Assembly: GCF_000698595.1 (NCBI RefSeq)
Contig: NZ_JFHC01000007.1
Span: forward strand, 104,030 to 168,029
Direction: 5' to 3'
From: Caballeronia glathei
Lineage (GTDB): Bacteria; Pseudomonadota; Gammaproteobacteria; Burkholderiales; Burkholderiaceae
DNA: 64,000 nt
Position 1 is the first letter of the stretch, and each line of letters starts with the position of its first letter. The notes under the pieces are model-generated. The model did not search any database. It saw only the letters and a program-made list of their open reading frames with translations, and was not told the origin of the DNA. Positions 28,349-39,694 of the stretch are shown here, one piece after another. Position numbers and translations under genes: made by a program.

Positions 28349-29047
28349 TCAGCCTCCCGGCGACACCGCGCCGCACGCGCGGATCACGAGCCGCACGACC
28401 TCTTCGGTCGCCGCGTCGAACGCCTTGTGCGTCAGTGCGCGCTTGCCCTTGAGCGCGCGGATCTGCGCATCGAAGTCCGCGTAATGCTGGGTGGTCGCCC
28501 AGATCATGAACATCAGCGTCTCGGCGTCGATCGGCGCAATCAGGCCGCGCGCGATCCACCCGTCGATCACCTTCACGCGCGTGTCGAGCCACGGCTTCAC
28601 GCGCTCCACCAGGATGTCCTGCATGTGCTCCGCGCCGTGGATGATCTCGCTCGCCCAGACCTTCGAGCCGAGCGGCCGTCGCCTCGACAGTTCCATCTTC
28701 GCGCGCACGTAGCCGCCGATCGCGACGACCGGATCGTCACTGCACTCGAACGTGTCGGCCGCGCGATGCCAGTCCTCGAACAGGTCTTCGAGCACGCGGC
28801 GGTAGAGCGCGAGCTTGGTCGGAAAGTAGTAGTGCAGGTTGGCTTTCGGCAGGCCCGCGCGCTCCGCGATCATCGCGGTGCTCGCGCCTTCGAGTCCGCG
28901 CTCGGCGAATACCGCTTCGGCGCAGGCGAGCAGATGCGCTTCATTCGATTCGCGGATATGCGCCTTGCGCCGCCGCAAAGGCGGACGCGTCTCGTCGTTT
29001 TCGGCCGCATCGGTTGCCGCGCTGGTTGCCGTTTCGTCGTGTCTCAT
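28349..29047 (-). CDS. TetR-family regulator, RutR-like
   Basis: A 232-residue regulator. The TetR helix-turn-helix lies near residues 35-80 (ACAEAVFAERGLEGASTAMIAERAGLPKANLHYYFPTK). The C-terminal domain with KVWASEIIHGAEHMQDIL and MFMIWATTQHYADFDAQI is of the RutR/YcdC type, which senses pyrimidines in E. coli. It is divergent from the reductive pyrimidine degradation operon. A perfect 7+4+7 palindrome sits in the shared 360-base gap. It is therefore very likely the repressor of that operon, responsive to uracil or a related compound. Confidence 0.9.
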   Translation of the reverse strand: MRHDETATSAATDAAENDETRPPLRRRKAHIRESNEAHLLACAEAVFAERGLEGASTAMIAERAGLPKANLHYYFPTKLALYRRVLEDLFEDWHRAADTFECSDDPVVAIGGYVRAKMELSRRRPLGSKVWASEIIHGAEHMQDILVERVKPWLDTRVKVIDGWIARGLIAPIDAETLMFMIWATTQHYADFDAQIRALKGKRALTHKAFDAATEEVVRLVIRACGAVSPGG

Positions 29048-29407
29048 TGTTTGCCTCGCACGGCTTCGATGCCGCGCCGTGCCTCATTCCATTCGTTCGG
29101 ATCGCTCGCGAAAACGCAACGGCGGCGGCTCCGCGGACCTGTCTGAAAACGCCATGCTGCAGAGCAATGGCACGCTTCTCGCTCTGTAACCGCGCGCACA
29201 AAAGACATTGATTTGCTTATTTTAATCAGCTACAACCTGTCCAGTCGGACAGGATTCGAGTGCCGACCGTTTCACTGCAGCACGATCATCGCCCAGAAAG
29301 AAAAAGCGTGCACCGGTTGCGTGCGGGGCTGCCCCAAAGCGGTCCTGGCAAAAGGCGCGGATGCACCAGATTCATGTCACTCACATACGATTGAAGGAGC
29401 GAGCCGA
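29048..29407. other. Divergent control region between the TetR regulator and the pyrimidine operon
   Basis: A 360-base gap. It holds a candidate promoter and a palindromic operator at 29208-29253, described separately. An open frame from 29213 enters the downstream gene but is rejected as coding. The rest, from 29254 to 29390, is probably an untranslated leader. Confidence 0.6.
29208..29253 (+). promoter_or_regulatory. Candidate promoter with TetR-type operator for the pyrimidine degradation operon
   Basis: The operator CCTGTCC-AGTC-GGACAGG (29236-29253) is a perfect inverted repeat with 7-base arms. Immediately before it lies a possible promoter, TTGATT (29208-29213), 17 bases, TACAAC (29231-29236). 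A bound repressor would cover the transcription start. The palindrome is solid; the promoter match is moderate. Confidence 0.6.
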
Positions 29408-30688
29408 ATGAACGCGGTAACGGATGCAGTGAGCGCGACCGGACTCGATACGTCCCTGAAGGTGAACGGCCAGCGTCTGTGGGACAGCCTGATGACGATG
29501 GCGAGAATCGGCGCGACGCCCAAGGGCGGCGTCTGCCGCCTCGCGCTCACGGACCTCGACCGGCAAGGCCGCGATCTCATCGTCAGCTGGGCAAAGGAGG
29601 CGGGCTGCACGGTGACGGTCGATCAGATGGGCAACGTCTTCATGCGCCGCGCGGGACGCAAGCCCGATGCGCTGCCGGTCGTCACCGGCTCGCATGCGGA
29701 TTCGCAGCCGACGGGCGGCCGCTTCGACGGTATCTACGGCGTGCTCGGCGGGCTCGAAGTGATCCGCACGCTGAACGATCATGCGATCGAAACGGAGCAT
29801 CCGGTCGAAGTGGTCATCTGGACCAACGAGGAGGGCTCGCGCTTCGCGCCGGCGATGGTGGCATCGGGCGTGTTCGCCGGCGTCTTCACGCTGGAATACG
29901 GCCTCTCGCGCAAGGACGTGGACGGCAGGACGATCGGCGAGGAACTGAAGCGCATCGGCTATGCGGGCGATGCGCCATGCGGCGGCCGTGCACTGCATGC
30001 CGCGTTCGAACTGCACATCGAACAGGGGCCGATTCTCGAAGCGGAGAACAAGACGATCGGTGTCGTCACCGATGCGCAAGGGCAGCGCTGGTACGAGATC
30101 ACCCTGACCGGACAGGAAGCGCACGCGGGTCCGACGCCGATGCCGCGCCGCAAGGACGCGCTGCTCGGTGCGTCGCGGGTAGTCGATCTGGTCAACCGCA
30201 TCGGCCTCGATCATGCGCCGCTTGCGTGCGCGACGGTCGGCATGATGCAGGTGCATCCGAACTCGCGCAACGTGATCCCGGGGCGCGTGTTCTTTACCGT
30301 CGACTTCCGTCATCCTGACGACGCCGTGCTCGCGCAGATGGACGCCGAACTGCGCGAGGGCGTTGCACGCATCGCAGGCGGCATCGGCCTCGAGACGCAG
30401 CTCGAACAGATCTTCTACTACGCGCCCGTCGCATTCGATGCCACGTGCGTGAAGTCCGTGCGCGCCGCCGCCGCGCGCTTCGGCTACTCGCATCGGGACA
30501 TGGTCTCGGGCGCGGGACACGACGCCTGCTATCTGGCGCAGGTTGCGCCCACGTCGATGGTGTTCGTGCCCTGCGTGGATGGCATCAGCCACAACGAGAT
30601 CGAGGACGCGTCGCAGGAATGGATCGAGGCGGGCGCCAACGTCCTGCTTCACGCGATGCTCGAACGCGCGTCGGAACCGGCTTCATAA
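29408..30688 (+). CDS. Zn-dependent amidohydrolase: beta-ureidopropionase / N-carbamoyl-amino-acid hydrolase
   Basis: A 426-residue M20-fold hydrolase of the HyuC/AmaB group, which splits N-carbamoyl-beta-alanine (or N-carbamoyl-L-amino acids) to the amino acid, ammonia and CO2. The ATG at 29408 has a strong AAGGAG. Metal-binding motifs include TGSHADSQPTGGRFDG, WTNEEGSRF, ELHIEQGP, and GAGHDACYLAQVAPT near the C-terminus; the dimer-domain segment GQEAHAGPTPMPRRKDAL is also seen. Context in a PreTA/dihydropyrimidinase operon points to the third step of reductive pyrimidine breakdown. Confidence 0.9.
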   Translation: MNAVTDAVSATGLDTSLKVNGQRLWDSLMTMARIGATPKGGVCRLALTDLDRQGRDLIVSWAKEAGCTVTVDQMGNVFMRRAGRKPDALPVVTGSHADSQPTGGRFDGIYGVLGGLEVIRTLNDHAIETEHPVEVVIWTNEEGSRFAPAMVASGVFAGVFTLEYGLSRKDVDGRTIGEELKRIGYAGDAPCGGRALHAAFELHIEQGPILEAENKTIGVVTDAQGQRWYEITLTGQEAHAGPTPMPRRKDALLGASRVVDLVNRIGLDHAPLACATVGMMQVHPNSRNVIPGRVFFTVDFRHPDDAVLAQMDAELREGVARIAGGIGLETQLEQIFYYAPVAFDATCVKSVRAAAARFGYSHRDMVSGAGHDACYLAQVAPTSMVFVPCVDGISHNEIEDASQEWIEAGANVLLHAMLERASEPAS

Positions 30689-30792
30689 GCGCTTCATAGC
30701 GCCTGTCGTTTCTCTTTGGAACGCCTCTGCGGCTTCGCTCGCGCGAAGCCGGCGGGCACGGCTACGTCTTCATCCTGACTGAAGGAACGCGT

Positions 30793-32127
30793 ATGACCAT
30801 GAAGCAAACCGGCGATATCGCGGCGCACCGTCTTTCGCACGAACAGCTTGCGTGCGAGTTCTCCGACGTCGCGCCCTTGCTCGATGCGACCGCCGCCGCT
30901 GCGGCATCGAGCCGTTGCCACTACTGCTACGACGCGCCCTGCGTGCAGGCGTGTCCGACATCGATCGACATTCCCGGCTTCATCCGCAAGATCGGCAACG
31001 GCAATCTGAAGGGCGCGGCCGTCGACATCCTCTCGGCCAATCCGCTCGGCGGCATGTGCGCGCGAGTCTGTCCGACCGAGATTCTTTGTGAAGGCGCATG
31101 CGTGCGCAATCATCAGGACGACAAGCCCGTCGCGATCGGCGCGCTGCAGCGTCACGCGACCGACTGGGCCATGGCGCGCGGCGAGCCGCTCTTCACCCGC
31201 GCGGCCGATACGGGGCGCCACATCGCGGTCATCGGTGCGGGGCCGGCGGGGCTGGCGTGCGCGCATCGGCTCGCGCTCGCGGGCCACCGGGCGACCGTCT
31301 TCGACGCGCGCGAGAAGCCGGGCGGCCTGAACGAATATGGCATCGCCGCGTACAAGACGGTCGAGGACTTCGCGCAGCGCGAAGTGGAATGGCTCTATTC
31401 GATCGGCGGCATCGAGCTGAAGACGGGCGTGATGCTCGGGCGCGACATGACGCTCGACGACCTGCGCAAGCAATACGACGCCGTGTTTCTCTCGATCGGC
31501 CTCGGCGGCGTTCGCGCGCTCGCGCTCGACGGCGAGTCGCTTGGCGGCGTGGTGAACGCAGTCGATTTCATCGAACAGGTGCGCCAGGCCGACGATCTCG
31601 CGTCGGTGCCCATCGGGCGCCGCGTGGTGGTGATCGGCGGCGGCAATACGGCGGTCGATGCGGCCGTGCAAAGCCGCAAGCTCGGCGCAACCTCGGTGAC
31701 GATGGTGTACCGGCGCGGCATCGAACACATGAGCGCGACGTGGGCCGAGCGCGAGTTCGCGCAGATGAACGGCGTCACGCTCGTCACGCACGCGCGGCCG
31801 GTGCGGCTTTCCGGCGCCGGCGGGCAGGTGACGGGCGTCGAATTCGAGCGTGGCACGGAGCGCTTCACGATCGATGCCGACATGGTGCTGAAGGCGATCG
31901 GGCAAACGCTGGTGCAGATCGGGCTCGATCACGAACTGCTTACGCTCGACGGCAGCCGCATCGCCACCGACGAAAACCGCCAGACGACCCTCGCGAAAGT
32001 CTGGGCAGGCGGCGACTGCGCGACTCACGAAGGCCCCGACCTCACGGTGCAGGCCGTGCAGGACGGCAAGCTCGCGGCGGCATCGATCGATGCATCGTTC
32101 GCGCTGACCGCCATCAGGGCAGCCTGA
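30793..32127 (+). CDS. preT: NAD-dependent dihydropyrimidine dehydrogenase, PreT subunit
   Basis: A 444-residue flavoprotein. The N-terminal ~120 residues carry Fe-S cluster cysteines (SRCHYCYDAPCVQACPTSID and CARVCPTEILCEGACVRN). Two dinucleotide-binding folds follow (IAVIGAGPAGLACAHRLA near 142 and VVVIGGGNTAVDAAV near 280), and the C-terminus has the FAD motif VWAGGDCATHEGPDLTVQAVQDGK. With PreA it reduces uracil and thymine to their 5,6-dihydro forms using NADH. GAAGGAA precedes the first of two adjacent ATG codons. It ends 34 bases before preA. Confidence 0.94.
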   Translation: MTMKQTGDIAAHRLSHEQLACEFSDVAPLLDATAAAAASSRCHYCYDAPCVQACPTSIDIPGFIRKIGNGNLKGAAVDILSANPLGGMCARVCPTEILCEGACVRNHQDDKPVAIGALQRHATDWAMARGEPLFTRAADTGRHIAVIGAGPAGLACAHRLALAGHRATVFDAREKPGGLNEYGIAAYKTVEDFAQREVEWLYSIGGIELKTGVMLGRDMTLDDLRKQYDAVFLSIGLGGVRALALDGESLGGVVNAVDFIEQVRQADDLASVPIGRRVVVIGGGNTAVDAAVQSRKLGATSVTMVYRRGIEHMSATWAEREFAQMNGVTLVTHARPVRLSGAGGQVTGVEFERGTERFTIDADMVLKAIGQTLVQIGLDHELLTLDGSRIATDENRQTTLAKVWAGGDCATHEGPDLTVQAVQDGKLAAASIDASFALTAIRAA

Positions 32128-32161
32128 CCAACACGACCCCACGATACACACGGAGCCGAAC

Positions 32162-33448
32162 ATGGCCGATCTTCGCTGCACGATTGCAGGCATCACTTCG
32201 CCGAACCCTTTCTGGCTCGCGTCCGCGCCGCCCACCGACAAGGCCTATAACGTGAACCGCGCGTTCGAGGCGGGCTGGGGCGGGGTCGTATGGAAGACGC
32301 TCGGGCTCGATCCGCACGTGGTCAACGTCAGCTCCCGCTATGGCGCGGTGCAGTGGAACGGCCAGCGCATGGCGGGCCTGAACAATATCGAACTGATCAC
32401 CGACCGCCCGCTCGACGTAAACCTGCGCGAGATCGCGCAAGTGAAGCGCGACTGGCCCGATCGCGCGCTGATCGTCTCGCTGATGGTGCCGTGCAACGAG
32501 CGCGACTGGAAGTGGATCCTGCCGCTCGTGGAAGACACCGGTGCCGATGCGGTCGAGCTGAACTTCGGCTGTCCGCACGGCATGAGCGAGCGCGGCATGG
32601 GCGCGGCGGTCGGGCAGGTGCCCGAGTATGTCGAGATGGTCACGCGCTGGGTGAAGGAGGGCACGAAGCTGCCGTGCCTCGTCAAGCTCACGCCGAACAT
32701 CAGCGACATTCGCGTGGGCTCGCGCGCCGCGTACAAGGGCGGCGCCGACGGCGTGTCGCTCATCAACACGATCAATTCGATCGTCGCGGTCGATCTCGAC
32801 GAGATGGCGCCGATGCCGACCGTCGACGGCAAGGGCACGCACGGCGGCTACTGCGGCCCGGCCGTGAAGCCGATCGCGCTCAACATGGTCGCGGAAATTG
32901 CACGCGACAGAGAGACGCCGGACCTGCCGATCTCCGGCATCGGCGGCATTTCGAACTGGCGCGACGCCGCGGAATTCATCGTGCTCGGCGCGGGCAGCGT
33001 GCAGGTGTGCACGGCGGCGATGCACTACGGCTTTCGCATCGTATCCGATCTCGCCGACGGCCTCTCGAACTGGATGGACGAAAAAGGCTACGCGAGCCTC
33101 GACGACATCCGCGGACGCGCCGTGCCGAACGTGACCGACTGGAAGTATCTCAACCTGAAGTACGACATCAAGGCGCGCATCGACCAGGACAAGTGCATCA
33201 AGTGCGGCCTGTGCCACATCGCGTGCGAGGACACCTCGCATCAGGCGATCACGCGCGAAAAGGACGGCGCGCGGCATTTCGAGGTGGTCGATTCGGAATG
33301 CGTCGGGTGCAATCTGTGCATGCATGTCTGCCCCGTCGAGCAATGCATCACGATGGAGCGCGTGGACGCCGGCGAATACGCGAACTGGACCACGCATCCG
33401 AACAATCCCGCTCGCGTGGATGCACAAGAGCCCGCCAAGGCGGTATAG
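32162..33448 (+). CDS. preA: NAD-dependent dihydropyrimidine dehydrogenase, PreA subunit
   Basis: A 428-residue catalytic subunit. Residues 1-310 form a dihydroorotate-dehydrogenase-like FMN barrel (SPNPFWLASAPPTD, ELNFGCPHGMSERGMG, VKLTPNISD, GISGIGGISNWRDAAEF-like 'SGIGGISNWRDAAEFIVLG'). The C-terminal part holds two 4Fe-4S motifs (CIKCGLCHIACEDTSH and CVGCNLCMHVCPVEQC). It reduces the pyrimidine ring with electrons from PreT. The catalytic-loop Cys of dihydropyrimidine dehydrogenases falls in the NFGCPHG segment. Confidence 0.95.
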   Translation: MADLRCTIAGITSPNPFWLASAPPTDKAYNVNRAFEAGWGGVVWKTLGLDPHVVNVSSRYGAVQWNGQRMAGLNNIELITDRPLDVNLREIAQVKRDWPDRALIVSLMVPCNERDWKWILPLVEDTGADAVELNFGCPHGMSERGMGAAVGQVPEYVEMVTRWVKEGTKLPCLVKLTPNISDIRVGSRAAYKGGADGVSLINTINSIVAVDLDEMAPMPTVDGKGTHGGYCGPAVKPIALNMVAEIARDRETPDLPISGIGGISNWRDAAEFIVLGAGSVQVCTAAMHYGFRIVSDLADGLSNWMDEKGYASLDDIRGRAVPNVTDWKYLNLKYDIKARIDQDKCIKCGLCHIACEDTSHQAITREKDGARHFEVVDSECVGCNLCMHVCPVEQCITMERVDAGEYANWTTHPNNPARVDAQEPAKAV

Positions 33449-33505
33449 ACGTGAAGGCAGCATCGCAACGCAGCGCCTGTTCCTGACACCCGTGGAGATC
33501 ATCCG

Positions 33506-36516
<3,011 letters not shown>

Positions 36517-36549
36517 GCGGTCGTTGCGCCTTTTATCCTCCTGCTCGTG

Positions 36550-36576
36550 GCCGGCGCCTGTGCGCCGGCTTTTTTT
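36550..36576 (+). terminator. Rho-independent terminator of the pyrimidine operon
   Basis: An 8-base-pair perfect stem GCCGGCGC / GCGCCGGC with loop CTGT is followed by seven T residues, 33 bases after the dihydropyrimidinase stop. Confidence 0.92.
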
Positions 36577-36766
36577 GCCCCGATTCCGTCCGGGTGGCCA
36601 TCTATGCGGCCGTAGCGGCGACGCGATAAACTCGTCGGCGCTATTCGACACGCACCGGCCTCCGGACAGTCGATAGTCGCTGCTAGCGCGACGGAACTCG
36701 CGTGGTCCGAGAAGCGGGACGTCTTCGCGCAACTTCGTATCTCCACGAACCGGCTGAGGAAGAGCA

Positions 36767-38233
36767 ATGACCAACCGCAACTTGACGACGGCCGCAGGCG
36801 CTCCCGTCGGAGACAACCAGAATTCAGAGACCGTCGGCCCGCGCGGTCCCATCACCCTGCAGGATTTCTGGCTTATCGAAAAGCTCGCGCATTTCGACCG
36901 CGAGGTGATCCCGGAGCGCCGCGTGCACGCGAAGGGCTCGGGCGCCTTCGGCACGCTGAAAGTCACGCACGACATCACGAAATACACGAAAGCGAAACTG
37001 TTCGGCGCGACAGGCAAGGAAACGAAACTGTTCATGCGCTTCTCGACGGTCGCCGGCGAGCGCGGCGCCGCCGACGCCGAGCGTGACGTGCGCGGCTTTT
37101 CGATCAAGTTCTACACGGAAGAAGGCAACTGGGACATCGTCGGCAACAACACGCCGGTGTTCTTCATTCGCGATCCGCTTAAATTTCCCGACTTCATCCA
37201 TACGCAAAAGCGCGATCCGCGCACCAATATGCGTAACGCGGCCAATATCTGGGACTTCTGGTCGCGCACGCCCGAGTCGCTGCATCAGGTGACGATCCTG
37301 ATGAGCGATCGCGGCATTCCGAAGAACTTCCGGCAGATGCACGGCTTCGGCTCGCATACGTTCTCGTTCATCAACGCGCAGAACGTGCGCCATTACGTGA
37401 AGTTCCATTTCAAGACGATGCAGGGCATCGAGAACTACACGAACGCCGAGGCGAAAAAGCTGATCGGCGAGGATCGCGAGAGCGCGCAGCGCGATCTGTA
37501 TGACGCGATCGAAGCGAAGAACTTTCCGAAGTGGCGCTTCTGCATCCAGGTGATGACGGAGGACGAGGCGCGCGGGCATCACGAGAATCCGTTCGACATC
37601 ACGAAGACGTGGTCGCAGAAGGAATATCCGCTGATCGACGTGGGCGTCGTCGAGCTGAACAGAAATCCGGAGAACTATTTCGCGGATGTCGAGCAATCCG
37701 CGTTCACGCCGGCCAATGTCGTGCCGGGCATCGGGTTCTCTCCGGACCGGCTGCTTCAGGGGCGGCTGTTCTCCTACGGCGACACGCAACGCTACCGGCT
37801 CGGCATCAACCATCATCAGATTCCGGTCAACGCGCCGCTCAATCCGGTGCATGCGCCATATCATCGCGACGGCTCGATGCGTGCCGACGGCAACCTCGGC
37901 GGCACGGCGAACTACGAGCCGAACCGCTTCGGCGCGTTTGCGCAGGACCCGTCGGTGAACGAGCCGCCGCTTGCGGTGGAAGGCGCGATCGAGCGCTACG
38001 ACCATCGCGCGGACGACGACTACTACAGCCACGCGCGCGCGCTCTTCAACCTGTTCGATGCGGGGCAGAAGGAGCGCCTGTTCAACAACATCGCGGAGGC
38101 GATGGCGGGCGTGCCGCAGGAAATCATCGACCGTGAGGTGGCGCTCTTCGCGAAGATCGATCCGGCCTACGCGGAGGGCGTGAAGAAGGCGCTGCCGACG
38201 CCGGCGCCGGTGTCGGAGACGGCGCTGCCCTGA
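36767..38233 (+). CDS. Monofunctional heme catalase
   Basis: A 488-residue small-subunit clade catalase that splits hydrogen peroxide to water and oxygen. The catalytic His is in [12 protein letters not shown], the catalytic Asn in [12 protein letters not shown], and the proximal heme Tyr in [26 protein letters not shown] and the NADPH-region motifs are present. No signal peptide is visible, so it is cytoplasmic. The ATG follows GAGGAAGAGCA. It stands alone between two terminators; the 250 bases before it show no OxyR site I can identify with confidence. Confidence 0.95.
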   Translation: MTNRNLTTAAGAPVGDNQNSETVGPRGPITLQDFWLIEKLAHFDREVIPERRVHAKGSGAFGTLKVTHDITKYTKAKLFGATGKETKLFMRFSTVAGERGAADAERDVRGFSIKFYTEEGNWDIVGNNTPVFFIRDPLKFPDFIHTQKRDPRTNMRNAANIWDFWSRTPESLHQVTILMSDRGIPKNFRQMHGFGSHTFSFINAQNVRHYVKFHFKTMQGIENYTNAEAKKLIGEDRESAQRDLYDAIEAKNFPKWRFCIQVMTEDEARGHHENPFDITKTWSQKEYPLIDVGVVELNRNPENYFADVEQSAFTPANVVPGIGFSPDRLLQGRLFSYGDTQRYRLGINHHQIPVNAPLNPVHAPYHRDGSMRADGNLGGTANYEPNRFGAFAQDPSVNEPPLAVEGAIERYDHRADDDYYSHARALFNLFDAGQKERLFNNIAEAMAGVPQEIIDREVALFAKIDPAYAEGVKKALPTPAPVSETALP

Positions 38234-38256
38234 CGCGGGTCGTCGTGCGGCGGCAG

Positions 38257-38291
38257 ATGCCCGCGCCCGAAAGGGTGCGGGCATTTTTTTG
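38257..38291 (+). terminator. Rho-independent terminator after the catalase gene
   Basis: A 12-base-pair stem with one G-T wobble (ATGCCCGCGCCC / GGGTGCGGGCAT), a GAAA tetraloop and seven T residues, 24 bases after the catalase stop. Confidence 0.93.
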
Positions 38292-38528
38292 GACCAGGCG
38301 GGGCGAGGCGAGGGGCGGTAGAACCTCGCACGGACCACAACAGAAAATCTTCCAGACAATTGATAGTTAATGCAAAACGCCGTTTCCAACCGGACGGGGA
38401 AGCGATCGGCGAACACCGCATGAACGTGGTCGCATGCCGCAGACCCATTGTCGTTCGCGCTGCCGCCCTGAAGTTCGCGCGACGGCGCGCGCAATCGTCA
38501 TATCACTCGGTCACACAACACGGCTACG

Positions 38529-39323
38529 ATGCGTATCGCCATGAACAAAAACACCGCTCCACTCGCCGGCTTCGTTTCGGCCCTGCTTGCCGCGGCGGCC
38601 TTCGCCGTCAGTTCTCCTGCCGCCGCGCGGCACAATCCCAACGCGCTCTGGGAAATCGTCCACGACTACTGCGTGCCCGCGGCCGAAGGCGCGAACGTCC
38701 AGCAGAAATGCATCGACGTGAATCTCGCGGGCGGCTATGCGGTGCTGAAGGATATCGTCGGCATCGCGCAGTATCTGCTGATCCCTACCGCGCGCATCGG
38801 CGGCATCGAAAGCACCGACCTGCTGGTTCCCGGCTCGCCGAACTACTGGCGCGCGGCGTGGGAGGCGCGCCGGTTCGTCGACGACGCCCTGCACACCAGA
38901 CTCCCGCGCGACGAAATCTCGCTCGCCATCAATTCCGCGAGCGGACGCACGCAGAACCAGCTGCATATTCATATCGACTGCCTGGCGCCTGATGTCGTCG
39001 AGGCGCTGCGCGAGTACGGGCCGCGCATCGGCACCGGCTGGTCGCGGTTTCCGATTCTGCTGCGCGGCCATTCGTATCGCGTGCGCCGCATCGAAGACGC
39101 CGACCTGAGCCACACCGATCCGTTCAAGCTGGTCGCGCCGGATGTCGCGGCCGAAGGGCAGGTGATGGCCGACCAGACGCTCCTGCTCGCCGGGGCGACA
39201 CTGCGCGACGGCACGCCCGCGTTCTACCTGTTCAACGATCACGTGCAGCCGGGCGACTGGGCTTCGTCGGAGGAATTGCAGGATCACACTTGCGCGGTGG
39301 CGAAAAACGCCGGGCAAAAGTGA
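38529..39323 (+). CDS. cdh: CDP-diacylglycerol pyrophosphatase
   Basis: A 264-residue exported or membrane-anchored enzyme of the Cdh family, which hydrolyses CDP-diacylglycerol to phosphatidate and CMP. A hydrophobic N-terminal segment (LAGFVSALLAAAAFAVSSPAAA) acts as signal or anchor. The HIT-superfamily catalytic region is visible in SGRTQNQLHIHIDCL, with LWEIVHDYC and LLVPGSPNYW also typical. The frame opens at 38529 (MRIAM...); the second ATG at 38541 (MNKNTAP) is an equally possible start. No partner gene is adjacent. Confidence 0.88.
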   Translation: MRIAMNKNTAPLAGFVSALLAAAAFAVSSPAAARHNPNALWEIVHDYCVPAAEGANVQQKCIDVNLAGGYAVLKDIVGIAQYLLIPTARIGGIESTDLLVPGSPNYWRAAWEARRFVDDALHTRLPRDEISLAINSASGRTQNQLHIHIDCLAPDVVEALREYGPRIGTGWSRFPILLRGHSYRVRRIEDADLSHTDPFKLVAPDVAAEGQVMADQTLLLAGATLRDGTPAFYLFNDHVQPGDWASSEELQDHTCAVAKNAGQK

Positions 39324-39341
39324 CGTAGCGACAGAGTGTGA

Positions 39342-39491
39342 GGGGGACGCCGTGTTGAAACGCCCGAGATCCGGCTGACGGTGCGCTCCGATGCCGACGT
39401 CGCCGAAGCCTTCCGGGCAACGGGCGAAGGCTGGCAGACGCGCATGAACGATGCGCTGCGTGCATGGCTGCGCGAGCACCGGTGGGCGTGA
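39342..39491 (+). pseudogene. Remnant of a BrnA-type antitoxin gene
   Basis: The frame ending in TGA at 39489-39491 reads ...ETPEIRLTVRSDADVAEAFRATGEGWQTRMNDALRAWLREHRWA. This matches the C-terminal ribbon-helix-helix of BrnA antitoxins (the 'IRLDADVLEWFRATGKGYQTRINA.L' pattern). The frame is closed upstream by a TGA at 39339-39341, and there is no ATG, GTG or TTG before the conserved part; the only in-frame ATG falls inside the helix-turn-helix. No BrnT-like toxin gene is adjacent. It is therefore read as a 5'-truncated relic of a toxin-antitoxin module. Confidence 0.75.
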
Positions 39492-39591
39492 GCCGCATCG
39501 CCACGCTGACGCCTTCCCTGCCGTGCCCGCCAAAGGGCTCTTTCCAGGTTCGTCGCAAAACCTCGCGTTTTCCCTAGCTTTCTCCCGCTAA

Positions 39592-39605
39592 TGGTAACGC
39601 TACCA
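39592..39605. promoter_or_regulatory. LacI-type operator 1 of the sugar-acid operon
   Basis: TGGTAACGCTACCA, with further symmetry outward (AATGGTA...TACCATT, 39590-39607). It has the central CG and inverted arms typical of LacI/GalR operators. The site at 39650 is its exact reverse complement. Confidence 0.8.
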
Positions 39606-39649
39606 TTGGCGCATCCCAAATTTCCCCATCCATCGGACAGAACCGCCGA

Positions 39650-39663
39650 TGGTAGCGTTACCA
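39650..39663. promoter_or_regulatory. LacI-type operator 2 of the sugar-acid operon
   Basis: TGGTAGCGTTACCA is the exact reverse complement of operator 1, with centres 58 bases apart. It lies 31 bases before the TTG start of the dehydratase gene. The LacI regulator encoded at 43736, the last gene of the cluster, is the likely ligand; two sites would allow cooperative or looped repression. Confidence 0.8.
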
Positions 39664-39694
39664 GACAAATCGGACACATCCAAAGGAGACGGCC

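Noticed and set aside
29213..29407. An upstream extension of the amidohydrolase gene with a ferredoxin-like CTGCVRGCP motif
   Set aside because: The stretch contains the operator region and lacks a ribosome binding site, whereas the ATG at 29408 has a perfect AAGGAG and the family N-terminus. The Cys motif is a chance reading of leader DNA.
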